A model generated the notes under the pieces. That model did no database searches and was not told the DNA's origin. It worked only from the letters and a program-made list of their open reading frames with translations. A DNA stretch of 64,000 nucleotides from Rhizomys pruinosus (lineage: Eukaryota; Chordata; Mammalia; Rodentia; Spalacidae): the NCBI GenBank assembly GCA_009823505.1, contig VZQC01006589.1:5451136-5515135 (forward strand), written 5' to 3'. Shown piece by piece: positions 31,695 to 43,032 of the stretch; the stretch's first letter is position 1, and each line of letters begins with the position of its first letter. The position numbers and the translations under genes are program-made.

Positions 31695-32046
31695 TTTATA
31701 TTTGCTTTAGAAAAGCTTTATTATTAGATGTGTTTGGATATTAGATAGATCAATTATTGAAATTATATTAAATAAAAGAAATAAAAAGCCAAAGAATTTG
31801 TAGATATGTCAAACCACAGGCAAAAGTTAAAAGCTTAACATTGGTAAAAGTTTTTAAAAAGCATCTCACATGTTAGGTTAATAATGGAGGAAAATGTCTG
31901 ATTAAATACTAAATGAATATAAGATTATAATAAATATATTAGAGTAAGAATGTATGTTGAATAAGGTAAGAATATCACTGGTTTGGAGAACAGAATGGAG
32001 AAGGAGAAGATTCATACTGCAACACAGGGATATAGCACAGTAGAAT
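31251..32046. other. AT-rich unique DNA with (TA)n
   Basis: No gene recognised. Contains the TA repeat at 31654-31687. Confidence 0.5.
31654..31687. repeat. (TA)n microsatellite
   Basis: About 17 TA units. Confidence 0.9.
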
Positions 32047-32057
32047 AAGATAATCTA

Positions 32058-32260
32058 AATTTGGGGCTGCAGCATTAGCTCAGCAGTTCAGAGCACCACC
32101 CAGGTTTGAATCCCAACCCCCACATAGTGGTTAACAATCATCCTTAACTCCAGTTCCAGGGGAACCCCACACCTTCTTTCACTCCACAGGCACTGCAGAA
32201 CAAGATTCACTTACATTTATGCAGGCAATACACTCAAGCACATGAAATAAAAATAATAAA
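32058..32260 (+). mobile_element. B2/B3-type SINE, old non-duplicated form
   Basis: Plus-strand SINE with duplication AAGATAATCTA (32047-32057 and 32261-32271). The head 'ggggctgcagcattagctca' has diverged and there is a single 'ctccagttccagg' block, consistent with an older subfamily. Confidence 0.92.
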
Positions 32261-32271
32261 AAGATAATCTA

Positions 32272-33017
32272 TATTGAATTTGACACTTCAAAGTTTGCTT
32301 TTTTTACTTTTATGAGAAAAACCACCTTGGTTATGCTTGCTTTTACTCAATCTGTTTTCAATCTATATCAATTTCTGCCAATTTTATTTGTTTAGTCAAT
32401 GCCATTATAAGTAATGGCTAATTTTGTGATAAACAGCAAGTTTGACTTAGGAGAACCATAATAAATAGAGTCCTGCTTATTCACTGACAGGAACAACCTG
32501 AATGGAATTCCTTCCATGGAAAGACAATGGTTTGTGCCCACTTCCATCCAAAGACAGAGGGAGTGGAATTCCTTTAGATTGCCAGGATAATTTCTCTTGG
32601 ACTTAGACAAATAACAATGTAAAACCAAGCTAGAAAAGGGTGATGGAATGAAGTTTAGTTTTTATGACATCCCAGAATGGTAAAGATGTAGTGACATCAA
32701 GATTATGATTTTTTTAAAAGATCACCTATGTAGATTTCTTATTTCTGTGGTATATTTAGGAGCTTAGAAGAATGCATCTGAAGGTTTAAAACTCCTTACA
32801 GTTCACTGGACAAAAATGAATTTCTATTCAGATTGACTACTGTTGACTTAGGAAGTAAAATAGTTTCTCACCAATCATATGTTCAGAAAGACATGAAGCA
32901 GGGCTTGACATTTAGGCATTAGAATCATAAGAGATCTTTATTTGAGAGGACTTTTCCCTGGCTTGAAATTTTTTGGAAGATATATTTTTAGAAGAATACA
33001 TTTTTAGAAGAATACAT
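32272..33017. other. Unique-looking DNA
   Basis: Nothing recognised. Confidence 0.5.
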
Positions 33018-33133
33018 GACTTTATCTCAGCACTCAAAAGGTAGATGCAAGTGTATCTCTATGAGAGCCAAGACAGCCTAGGAAGTTTCAACCCAGGTAG
33101 GGCTACAGGGAGACCCTGTGTCAAGTAAAATAC
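33018..33133 (+). mobile_element. B1 SINE, diverged, 5'-truncated
   Basis: 'atctcagcactcaaaaggtag', 'gagagccaagacagcctagg' and 'agggctacagggagaccctg' follow B1 order. Its A-rich tail leads straight into the GAA/GAAA tract. Confidence 0.75.
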
Positions 33134-33284
33134 AAGAAGAGAAGAAGAAGAAGAAGAAGAAGAAGAAGAAGAAGAAGAAGAAGAAGAAGAAGAAGAAGAA
33201 GAAGAAGGAGGAGAGAAGGAGGAGGAGTAGGAGAGGAAGGAAGGAAAGAAAGAAAAAAAAGAAAGAAAGAAAGAAAGAAAGAAA

Positions 33285-33364
<80 letters not shown>

Positions 33365-33368
33365 GGAG
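33134..33368. repeat. (GAA)n-(GAAA)n polypurine tract
   Basis: About 65 bp of GAA units, a GGA-rich bridge, then about 120 bp of GAAA units. The plus strand is almost pure purine for over 220 bp. It probably expanded from the B1 tail. Lys/Glu- and Leu/Phe/Ser-rich reading frames across it are artefacts. Confidence 0.95.
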
Positions 33369-33838
33369 GATTATTTGGAACTCAACATGGGTGATCATGG
33401 CCTTAGAACATGGATTCAATCTACCCTGCATGACATCATGACAACAACAAAGGTTACATAAATTTTCATAACCAGATTTTAGCTATGCTGCACTTCCCTC
33501 CTGCAGAAGGAAAGTGGACTGTTTTATAATTCTAAAAGGATTTTCATGTCTTCAAGATGAAACTGGTCGCCTGGCTGTCTGGTCCTTCTATCGGGCCACA
33601 TCTGCCTTCTGCCAGCAGCACCTCAGTGTGCATGGCTCTATCTGTACCAGTGATTGTTTCTCTACCATAAAAGAGACCTGACTTAAATTTTTCAAGTGGT
33701 CTTGATTTACTTTGAATGCTCTTTCCTGTTTATTCCATGCTACCTCTTTTTGGGTGTTTTTGTCTTTTTCAGGTATTTTTAATCTCAAAAGGAAAAATGA
33801 TAACTAACAATTGAGTTTGAAGAATTAAATTGCCTTTG
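33369..33838. other. Unassigned DNA
   Basis: Nothing recognised. Confidence 0.45.
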
Positions 33839-33856
33839 TTTTTCTTTTTTTTTCAC
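33839..33856. repeat. Probable TSD of the L1 at 33857, left copy
   Basis: TTTTTC followed by a T-run and CAC. It matches 35508-35521 except for T-run length (9 against 5). Confidence 0.7.
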
Positions 33857-35507
33857 ATAAATTTATTTATTTATTTTTAACAAATCTAGACCCATGTTCC
33901 CGCTCATTCCCCCACCCCACCAGAGCTCGTGTATTCTGCCAAACATGCTTTCCATCTCTTAGTCTTTCTCAATATTTTCCATGGGGAAGTTGACTGTTTT
34001 GAGCAGAAGTTCACTGTTTCAGTCAGTTCTTTGATGCAGTCTTTTCTGTTGTTGTTGTTGTTTCCAAAATGCATTATGCCCAAATGCTTTGTACAAAAGC
34101 TCAGGGGGCCCTACAGAAGAAATACTTACAACTGGGTAATTGGCACTAGCATCCACAGATGAGTGATACCATGCATCGTTTGTTTTTCTGGGAATGTGTT
34201 ACTTCACTCAGCATGATGTCCTCTAGCTCCAGCCATTTTCCTGCAAAGCTCGTGATGTCGTCTTTCTTTACTGCTGCATAGAATTCCATTGTGTAGATGT
34301 ACCACATTTTCTCTATCCACTCGTCAGTTGAGGGGCATTTAGGTTGGTTCCAGCTCCTTGCTATTGTGAAGAGAGCTGCAATAAACATGGCCGTGCATGT
34401 ATCTCTGTGGTGGCGTAAGTCTTGAGGGTACATGCCCAGGAGTGGTATGGCTGGGTCGGGTGGCAAGTTCATTCCAAGTCTTCCAAGGGTTCTCCACACT
34501 GCTTTCCATAGTGGCTGTACAAGTTTACATTCCCACCAGCAGTGGATGAGTGTTCCCCTTTCCCCACAACCTCTCCAGCACTTGGTATCATTTGTTTTCT
34601 TGATCTTAGCCAGTCTTATTGGAGTAAGATGATATCTTAAAGTGGTTTTCATTTGCATTTCCTTAATGATTAGTGATGTTGAGCAGTTCTTGAGGTGTTT
34701 CTCAGACATCTCTAATTCCTCGCTTGTGAAGTCTCTGTTCAGTTCTTTGCTCCATCTATTGAGCGGGTCATTTGTTTTCTTTTTTCTTTGTTTTTTGAGT
34801 AGTTTACATATTCTGGAAATCAATGCTTTGTCAGATGTATCTGCAGTGAAGGTTTCCTCCCACTCTGTGGGATTTCTCGTCACTTCCTTGATTGTTTCTT
34901 TTGATGTACAGAAGCTTTTGAGTTTGATGAGGTCCCATTTGTCAATTGTCGACCTTAATTCTTGCACAGCTGCTGTCTGATTTAGGAAGTCTTTTCCTAC
35001 GTCTATGTCTTGTAGTCTGCTGCCAACTTTTTCTTCTATCACCTTCAGAGTTTGGGGTTTCACGTTGAGGTCTTTAATCCATCTGGAGTTGACTTTTGTA
35101 CAGGGTGAGAGGTAGGGGTTTAATTTCATTCTTCTACAAGTGGTGATCCAGTTTTGCCAACACCACTTGTTGAAGATGCTGTCTTTTCTCCATTGTGGTT
35201 TCTTGGCCCCCTTGTCAAATATGAGATGGCTGAAATTGTATGTGCTCAGATTTGGATCTTCGGTTTTGTTCCATTGGTCAACAGGTCTGTTTTTGTGCCA
35301 GTACCAGGCTGTTTTTATGACTATAGCCCTGTAGTATAGTTTAAAATCTGGTATAGAGATCCCTCCTGTGTAGATCTTTTCACTCAGGATTGATTTAGCT
35401 ATTCGGGGTCTTTTGTTTTTCCAAATGAATTTAAGAACTTTTGTTTCCAAGCCTGTGAAGAAACTCTTGGGGATTTTGATTGGGATTGCATTAAATCTAT
35501 ACAAGAG
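33857..35507 (-). mobile_element. Young 5'-truncated L1
   Basis: Antisense L1 of about 1.65 kb: 3'UTR with A-rich tail at left (33857-34145) and the C-terminal part of ORF2 (34146-35507). It is flanked by the T-rich duplications at 33839-33856 and 35508-35521. The coding part is uninterrupted and very close to the L1 at 8190. It landed in the A-tail of an older minus-strand L1 whose 3'UTR continues at 35518. Confidence 0.92.
34146..35507 (-). pseudogene. L1 ORF2 C-terminal part, uninterrupted
   Basis: Open from the truncation point to the native stop (TAG at 34146-34148). The open frame begins in flanking DNA at 35546, so its first dozen or so residues are not L1. It starts after the RT core ([17 protein letters not shown]...) and keeps the Cys-His cluster C323-X3-C327-X7-H335-X4-C340, numbered from 35546. 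By eye it differs from the 9307-12111 product at about 23 of about 450 residues. It ends ...[14 protein letters not shown], showing the terminal codons that the 8190 element lost. Confidence 0.92.
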
Positions 35508-35521
35508 TTTTTCTTTTTCAC
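35508..35521. repeat. Probable TSD of the L1 at 33857, right copy
   Basis: TTTTTCTTTTTCAC; see the left copy at 33839-33856. Confidence 0.7.
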
Positions 35522-36095
35522 CTATTTTATTGTTGGAGAATTTCACACATGTATTTTGATCATTCCACCTCCCCCTGCCTGATTTCCAATTCCTCTCATA
35601 TTTTCTCCATAATCATCTTTCCTTCTCAACATCATGTGTTCTTTCTTTAAAATGAACTTTGGTCATTAGTGCCGCCAGTAAGTCCCCAGGTAGTTTGAGT
35701 TTTGATGATTGTGTTCTCATGGTGTTGGGTGTTTATTCTCAAAAACATTGTTTCCATCTTTGATGGACTAGTCAGTGTCTTCAGATAATACAGATGGTCA
35801 GGTTACTATGCATCAGATAATATTTGGCTCTTGGCTTACACTTGTCCAAAACATGGCCAGTTGTGGCCTTCATTGCACGTAACACTCTGTTGTATAAGGA
35901 AGCTTCACTGGTGAGAGTTGAGGGAGGCACTGGTATCAGCTGTACCCCTGTCCTGCATGTTCCAGGAGATTCGTGCCTAGAGGTCACACTGTAGATATAT
36001 CACCTGGGACTGTGCACGTCTCAGATGTATATTCTCTGTGTATGACCAGTTGTGGAACTCTGAAGAAATCTCAATCTGTGGCAAAAAGAAGCTTC
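35518..36095 (-). mobile_element. Old L1 3'UTR (Lx-like)
   Basis: Antisense text 'tattttattgttggagaatt', a C-rich 'ccacctccccctgcc' part, then 'agtttgagttttgatgattg' and 'ggcacactggtatcagctg'-like sequence, as in older rodent L1 3' ends. Related to 36235-37240. The young L1 at 33857 split it from the rest of its tail. Confidence 0.6.
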
Positions 36096-36234
36096 ATTAT
36101 ATTCATCATTTAAATGCTTTAAAGTCCAATATCACAGTGTAAAAATGAATACCAACTCTACTAAAAAGCATTGTTCATATATTATTTGGTAGACATATGT
36201 ATTAAGCAGTGTTTATTTCTTAGCACTATAAATA

Positions 36235-37240
36235 TTGTTATTTTTTGCATTTTATTGAATTTTTGAGATTTTCATGCAGTATAGTTTGGTAGCAGCTATA
36301 TCTACTCCCTTCTCCTCATGTCCTCCCACTGTCCCTGCCTAATTTAATGAAATCTCATACATGGCCTAGACAGTATGATATGTGTCCCCAATTGTCTTTT
36401 AGTATGGATCCATTCACTGGACACACTAAAAGTCTCAACTCTGTAAAACATTGTCTCTCCCCATCCCAACAGACATCAATTGCTAAAAATTCCTTAGGTC
36501 AGGTTAGGATTATTTACCCACTTCCACATTCTGTACTGGGATTTTGTCTATTTTGAGCTCCCATCGGACTTGTGAGTACATATGAATGACTGACAAGCTA
36601 TCAAGAAGACTGCCTCCTTATGGCCATCCACACCTCTGTCTCTTACACTCTTTCCCACAATGACCCTCCAGCCTTGAGAGGCAGAGGTTTGAAATAGCTG
36701 TCCTATTTAGGGTAAATGCACTCAGGCCTCTTCTCTGTGAATGTCTAACTGTGGATCTCTATGTTAATCATCATTTTCTACGTAAGGAAATTTCTCTGGT
36801 GATAGTAAAGAAATACATTCATCAGGGGCTGGAGAGATAGCCTAGCGGTTAAAAGCACTGACTGCTCTTGCAGAGGACCTGGGTTAGATCCTCAGCATCC
36901 ACATGGTGGCTAAGAACCATCTGTACTCCAATTCCAGGAGAACTCCAGTTCCCCAGGGTAATCTAAGACCCTCTTTTGACCTCTGTGGCATTGTGCGACA
37001 CAGGTATACAAACCTACATGCAGACAGTACATTCATACACATACAAAAATAAATAAAATTTAAAAAAGAAATACATTCATCCTATGTGTAGTGATGGCAT
37101 CGTATCAGAGGATACTATACAAGCTACCAAGGGAGAAAAACAATCAATGGTCCTACCCAGTTGTGAAGCCTAATAAACAACTGTCCTACCAAACCATTGC
37201 TATTGGTGCAGTAGTGGTACTTTTTTCTTTCGTTTAATCA
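36235..37240 (-). mobile_element. Old L1 3'UTR (Lx-like) with nested SINE
   Basis: Antisense L1 3' end beginning 'cattttattgaatttttgag'. It shares with 190-1030 the order 'gtgtccccaattgtctttt', 'cattcactgg', 'ctctccccatcccaacag', 'ctacctccggc'-like text and 'gtgcagtagtgg'. The SINE at 36824-37064 lies inside. Confidence 0.65.
36824..37064 (+). mobile_element. B2/B3-type SINE, duplicated subfamily
   Basis: Plus-strand SINE with a perfect 17-bp duplication AAAGAAATACATTCATC (36807-36823 and 37065-37081). It carries the doubled block in diverged form ('ctccaattccagg', 'ctccagttcccca'). Confidence 0.96.
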
Positions 37241-38104
37241 GCAGATATCTAATTGGGATTAATGCCTGCTCAATGGGAGGGAGCATATGTGTACTTTTTA
37301 TAAACATAGCCAAAATACATGGCTGGACAGGTCAAGATCCTAGAAAAACTTACTTTTGCTACATCCCTATAACAACAGAATTTCTTAATTTATTCTTATT
37401 ATGCATCCTTGTATTCCTTATGTTTACAGACAAGTGTACCTGTTACCACTCATCAAAGAAGCTTTTTTTGCCAACAGACGGAGACTCTTACAGAGTTCTA
37501 TAACTAGTCAAAAGCAGTGAATAAGCATCTGTGAGATGCTTAACCCTAAATGACTCATCTTCAGTCCAGCCTCTACACATAGGACACATACATCTTTTAA
37601 CTCTCACCAAGTGTTAATTTTAATAGAGGGAATTGGACTACAAACATTAGAGAAGAACAGGGACATATTGCTAGTACACGGAAACAAAAAATAAGAAAGG
37701 GAGACACTCTGTGATACAAAGACTCAAACAGTGGTGATATGTTCTTGGAGACACAGCCATCATCAGCCTTGGATTACTGTGAAGATTTTACATTATTCAG
37801 AGATCAAACTCACCCCTCCTCAAGTTCCCCCTGTCATGACTTACCTCGTTCCCAATGCAATCAGAACAGTACTGAGTCAGAAGCAAGTTTTAGTCTCTCC
37901 ACTGTCTCCTTCCAGTACCTGCTAAAGGTAGATCCTAACAGTAGCCCCGTGAACAAGAGAACCTCATAAAGGTTAAACCTCTTAGTCCAGAAATATATAC
38001 AGCAACTTCCAGAAAAGATAATGAGACAGGAGAACACCTGGACATGTCCATCAGAAGAGAAAATGTTGCTCTAACCAGGTGGCCTGCTTTTCTGAATTAA
38101 GAAG
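37241..38104. other. Unassigned DNA
   Basis: Short open frames only (76 codons or fewer). Nothing recognised. Confidence 0.45.
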
Positions 38105-38545
38105 TAGCCTACACTTTTTCTTTTTTTTATTTTTTGTGAATTCCATATGTGGTGAATGTATTTATATCACTTCCACTTCTCTTTCCTCCAACTCCTCTCA
38201 CAATCCCTCCTTACTCCCATCCAATTCCTTGTCCTCTTGTATTATTATTGTTTTACACATACATATATATGTACACGCATTTATGTATTTATTGCACTGA
38301 GTCCATTTAATGGTGTTCATGTATACTTGTGTTTAAGGGTGACCAATGGGATTGAGTAATCTAAGAGGGAGTTTGTCCCTGGAGTAAACTGATTCTTTTC
38401 CCCTTAGCAGTTATGATTTGCTTATGGTTCTTCTACAGGTGGGTCCCTATGAAATTTCCCCTAGCCACATTGGCAAGTTAGCTTGTATTAACCTTACATA
38501 GGTCTTTGTCTAGTCACTTTAATTTCTCGTGGAATATAAGGATGG
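38105..38545 (-). mobile_element. Old L1 3'UTR (Lx-like)
   Basis: Antisense text beginning with a T-rich tail and 'gtgaattccatatgtggtg'. It then has 'ttgcactgagtccatttaat', 'gtgaccaatgggattgag' and 'ggtgggtccctatgaaattt', the order of a rodent Lx 3'UTR. Confidence 0.6.
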
Positions 38546-40549
38546 ATTAAGTAGATAATCTGTCCATCAAAATTACATGGTCTTATTTTTTGAATAAATT
38601 TCTTTTTGGCTTACTAAAACCTTAGTAGGGTTTCTAAGGAGGATTTGCAGTGTGTTTAAGTGTATTCAGATGGATAAGATTGGCAAGGAAAAATTGTAGA
38701 ATAATGTAAAATCTTTCCATTACATTTGCTACCAATTTGTGTGAAAGGAAGGTGAAGCAGAGATTATTTATGAAGAAGATATCTGATGGTGGAGAGTTCT
38801 TTGAATTCTAAGGCACTATCAGAAAACTTATTTCGGGGAGCACATTCAAGATCCTCATCTCTGGCCAAAGTTCCATGACTGTCAATCTAGACTCTGGAAG
38901 TTTAGGAAGTCAGGGGACTTCAGGATCTATTAGGGCCCTCAAAAGTATAAGAGTATTCAGTTCAGATTGAAAGTACTACAATCCCTACATGGAATAACTT
39001 GTATATCATTCAATGCCACACAAATATGAACATTAAGCATATTCTGAAGTGGCAGTCTTAGGCCACAATCTCTTCAGGAAACCTCTACAGACCTTGGCCT
39101 CTGAAGAGTGGGTGCATTACCTGGCTCCACCTGGCCTAGTCAAAGTCTTAGCTAATTAGTTGAGAGGTAAACAATTGATCAGGATTCACTCATAATCAGC
39201 AAAACAATGGCTGTACAGTGAATAGTCACCTATGGTTTCCTATAATTATAGGAAGAAATTAATAAATCATGGGGAGTTGGTATAGGGGCAGTTGATAAGG
39301 AGCAGACGATGATTGGTTCTGAGTTAGTGCTGAGAAAGAAAGGTATGGATAAACAGGGAGACAAGGTCAACAGAGGGGTCAGCAGCAAAAACAGATCCAA
39401 GAACACACGTAAGGAAACGGGCTGCAGGTAGAGAAAGGAAGAGAAGAATCTGTCTCAAGTTCATTATATACCACCTTGAAACATGTTTCAGCCCTATTTG
39501 TATGGCATAACAATACTTGTATAATACATTCTGCCTCATTTTAGAGTTAACTAAGTTGGATTCCTTGAGTCCTAATGAAAGCAACAAACTTATTGACCCA
39601 TGATGTACATGTAAAATAACATTTCATTCCCATTTACTAAGACCAAGATAAGGCATAATGTAAAAAATTCATTAGAGGTCAGAGTGTATTGAGCCAAAGT
39701 TTTGCTTTTTTCTTCCACTCTCCTAAATTTTCATCTTCCTATTTATTGTTAAACCCCATTGTTTATGGTCAGACTTTACCATGAATATGTACTTGTACAT
39801 GGGGTGCTTTTTGATTTAGGCATTTTTAATATTTATGTAAATGGAAACATCATCTCTTCCATATTATGAATTCAACATTTCTGTTCATTGCGCCTCCCAC
39901 ATTAAGTTTAATGTTGCATGTAGCTATCTATGTTCCATTCATATTCATTGCTACACAGCATCTCCTTTATGGTAATGACCACATTGGATCAAAACCATTC
40001 ACTTCATCTAGTATTTCAACTCTTTATGGGATTTTCTCTTTCAATTTATTTGTATTTAAACACTACTTGCATAGAATCCTTGCTATTCTAGCAGGGTGAA
40101 AATAAGCATCTGTGGGCATTTTCTTAGGAATGGAGCTCTGAGTACAGGAAATGAAGCACATCTTCAATCTAGCTTCATGATAGAAAACTATTTTGCAAAG
40201 TGAATGACATTTCTACAGTACTTCCAATTTCTTGATTTTCTAATTAACACTTAAAATTTGCACTTTTTTAATTTTTCTCAGTGTATTTCATGTATCTGTT
40301 TTCCTCAGAGCTGTGAAACTTTCACCACACTGCTAGTCACTATAGATTTATTACCAAACACTAGGAGAAATTATGAAACTCTCACCAATGCTGATGGTCA
40401 TCGCAGGGAGAATTTGAACTTTTGAGCCTCAGAAGAAGCTTTGAGATTCTTAAATGGTCCACAGATATAAAATTAAAACGTCAATATGTCTCTAAGAGAA
40501 GCACTTTATAAATTACTGATATGCAAATATTAACACTTAATATACCTAT
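38546..40549. other. Mostly unique DNA with a possible ancient L1 piece
   Basis: No gene found. The part at about 39840-40270 is described separately. Confidence 0.45.
39840..40270 (-). mobile_element. Possible ancient L1 fragment
   Basis: 'tgtgggcattttcttaggaa' and 'ggagctctgagtac', followed about 90 bp later by 'ctattttgcaaagtgaatg', resemble the antisense of the ORF2 C-terminal region in ancient mammalian L1s. It is heavily diverged and may be a chance match. Confidence 0.35.
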
Positions 40550-40950
40550 TAATTTAATTTCTGTGTATGTCATACATGACATCTCAATCAGTCTTAGTCA
40601 CATTTATACCCCCTTCTCCACTGACACCCTCCCTCCCACAGCCTCCTTTCTGGAGTTCATACATCCTGTCATTTGTGTTAAGGCTTTTTGTGCAAAGTTA
40701 ATCTCCCCAGCCAATTCTCAGTGCAAGTTCATCCACTGAGATCTAGTCAGTTTAGCTGGAGTCCTTTGATTAAAGGAAGCCAGTTCTTCATCACCAAACA
40801 GTAATCAGCTGCCAATTTTTCTTCATCTAGGATTGGATTTTACTACCCATTTCTGCAGTTCCATGCTGGGTGTTTGTCTGGTTGAGCTTGCGTGGGTCTT
40901 GTATGCTGACACCAATGCTAGTGGTTCATATGATCAGGGTCCCATTTTTA
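40550..40950 (-). mobile_element. Old L1 3'UTR (Lx-like)
   Basis: Same family as 2215-3230 and co-linear with it. It lacks the LTR that splits that copy, so it shows the empty site. Confidence 0.6.
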
Positions 40951-43032
40951 CATATTAACATTTATTAGACTTTAGCACAAAACATTTACTTACAAAAACC
41001 TGATGAAAGTGTAAAGTTTTATGTATTCAAAAAGTTTATTATCAATTGTTATATCCAATTATTTAGCTATTAAATAAAGTCATATATTTATTAGATTAGA
41101 AGCTCTACAAAGGCCATCACTCAAGGAGTCTCAACAAATCTTCATTTGTCATTTGGTTAAGTCTTTCAGGATTATCAACAAGACTACATGATCTGTATGC
41201 TAGCAGATAGAAATACTAATTATCCATTGAAGCTAGTTGAAGTAGACTATAAATTTGGCAAACAATTTGTCTTTTAAAAATTATTTAGCTTCTTGAGTGT
41301 TATAATATCAAAAACTCATTTATGTTAATGAGATTAATGCTAGTAGCTGAAGAATATGTTAGCTATTCTTGTTAGAGAAAATAAGTTTTGCATTTTCAAA
41401 CTGATAAATTTACATTATGTGTGGGACATGTAAATATTTTTTCTAGAATTTGTGTTATTTTCAGAACTGAGCAGAAAATACTGGTGAGAAAACCTGGTTA
41501 TTTAATATACTGATTTCTCCTCAAACAAAAAGAGTAGATCTCAAAGTAAAGCAAAATATTTTATTGCAAATGCTTCTAAATTTCAGTTAAATTCTTGGAT
41601 TAAAATCATTTAAATTATATTTTAATTTAAATATGTAATAGTAGAGATTTGACAGACTATTAGAAAATAACTTGCTTTTATACTAGATCTTCTAATACAT
41701 CAGCAATGTGATAGGAACATGTTTTTGTGGTGACACTATGTTTTAGAGTAATCTTTATTAAGATAAAACTGAAAAATTAACTAATATTTTAGGCTTACAT
41801 GTTTAGCATGGGCATCTCATTTCTAAACTGGAGCCATTGTGAAAGAATGGTGAATGCAAAGTACAAAATTTTCTGAGTATAGTTCTTTCAATCTTTCTAA
41901 TAAGGGATATAGATTTATATAGAAAATGGCTTTAGCAAAGGTCATCATGAGAATAAGACAGGAATTTATTAGAGGTGTTTTTCATGAAACTGATTCTTCA
42001 GAGACCAAAGAGGGAACTTAGAAGCAAGAAAATTACAATGTTTGTCAAAGGAAGATGAGGAGTTCCTGTCTGCCAGAATGGCTGAACTGATAACCCTGAA
42101 AACTCGGTGGAATGGAAGAGATGTTGAGAGGGAGAAAATATTGAAAAGGACAAAATAATGATGCAGGTGAGAGAAGCACACCATTTGTAGGGTTTTCAGT
42201 ACTAATGAACAGTCAGTTGGTAACTGAGGACGTGAATGTTTAGTGTGGCAATACCATAAGCACTAAAAATATTAACTACTCAGATGCAGGTTTACTGCTC
42301 ATAACTACTATATTTAACTATAGTTGATTTTTTTCTTACAAGTTGTTGCCTCATGCTGTTCTTCTTACCTGTTCCTCTAGTAACTGCAGATTCCTGGAGT
42401 GTCCCTGCTGGATGGCATGCCAGGTCTCAGGGGAGGTAGGGAGCTGAGGGAGAAGGTTCTTGGGCTTTGTAGAAAGGTAGAAAGATGAACTCAATAGTGA
42501 GCCCCGAGAATATTTCATGGGAAGAAATAACTCAGTTTATTGTCTTTTATTCTAAAACTACCATGCTTCAGGGTGGAAATGGGGGTGGGTGTGGGGGTGT
42601 GCTGGAGAGCCGGGGAGGTGAGAGTCATCATGGCTCTTACCTGGGCAATGAAACTCCCAGGTCTGTATTCATCCCAGCTCGAGTCTCATCCTGACAATAA
42701 GTAAGAGAAATGAGGACGCAAATAAGAACATGAGAAGAGATTGAAGACTATTCCATGAAATTGAATCTAGGATGGAAGGAGGAATATGAAGATACTCAGT
42801 GGTGGTGAGTGGAAAAGACGCAACAGTCATATCACTGGATCAGAGTTTCCTGTTGGATGGGACCATCATTGCTGTAAGAGTTCCATTAAGTCAATTCAGG
42901 CATAAAAGCCACCTTTTATTCATGAGAAAGAACAATAAATACATAGCAAATTATGGAGAAAAAAAAAACAGTGGTTTGTGGGCTTTGTTTTTTTATCCCT
43001 GGAAGAGGAAAAAAATTATTAAAAAAGATGAT
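40951..43032. other. Unique AT-rich DNA
   Basis: About 2 kb without a repeat I can name. No open frame above 78 codons. Confidence 0.5.

Noticed and set aside
33078..33441. Frames of 117 and 107 codons rich in Phe/Leu/Ser or Lys/Glu
   Set aside because: Direct translation of the GAA/GAAA tract.
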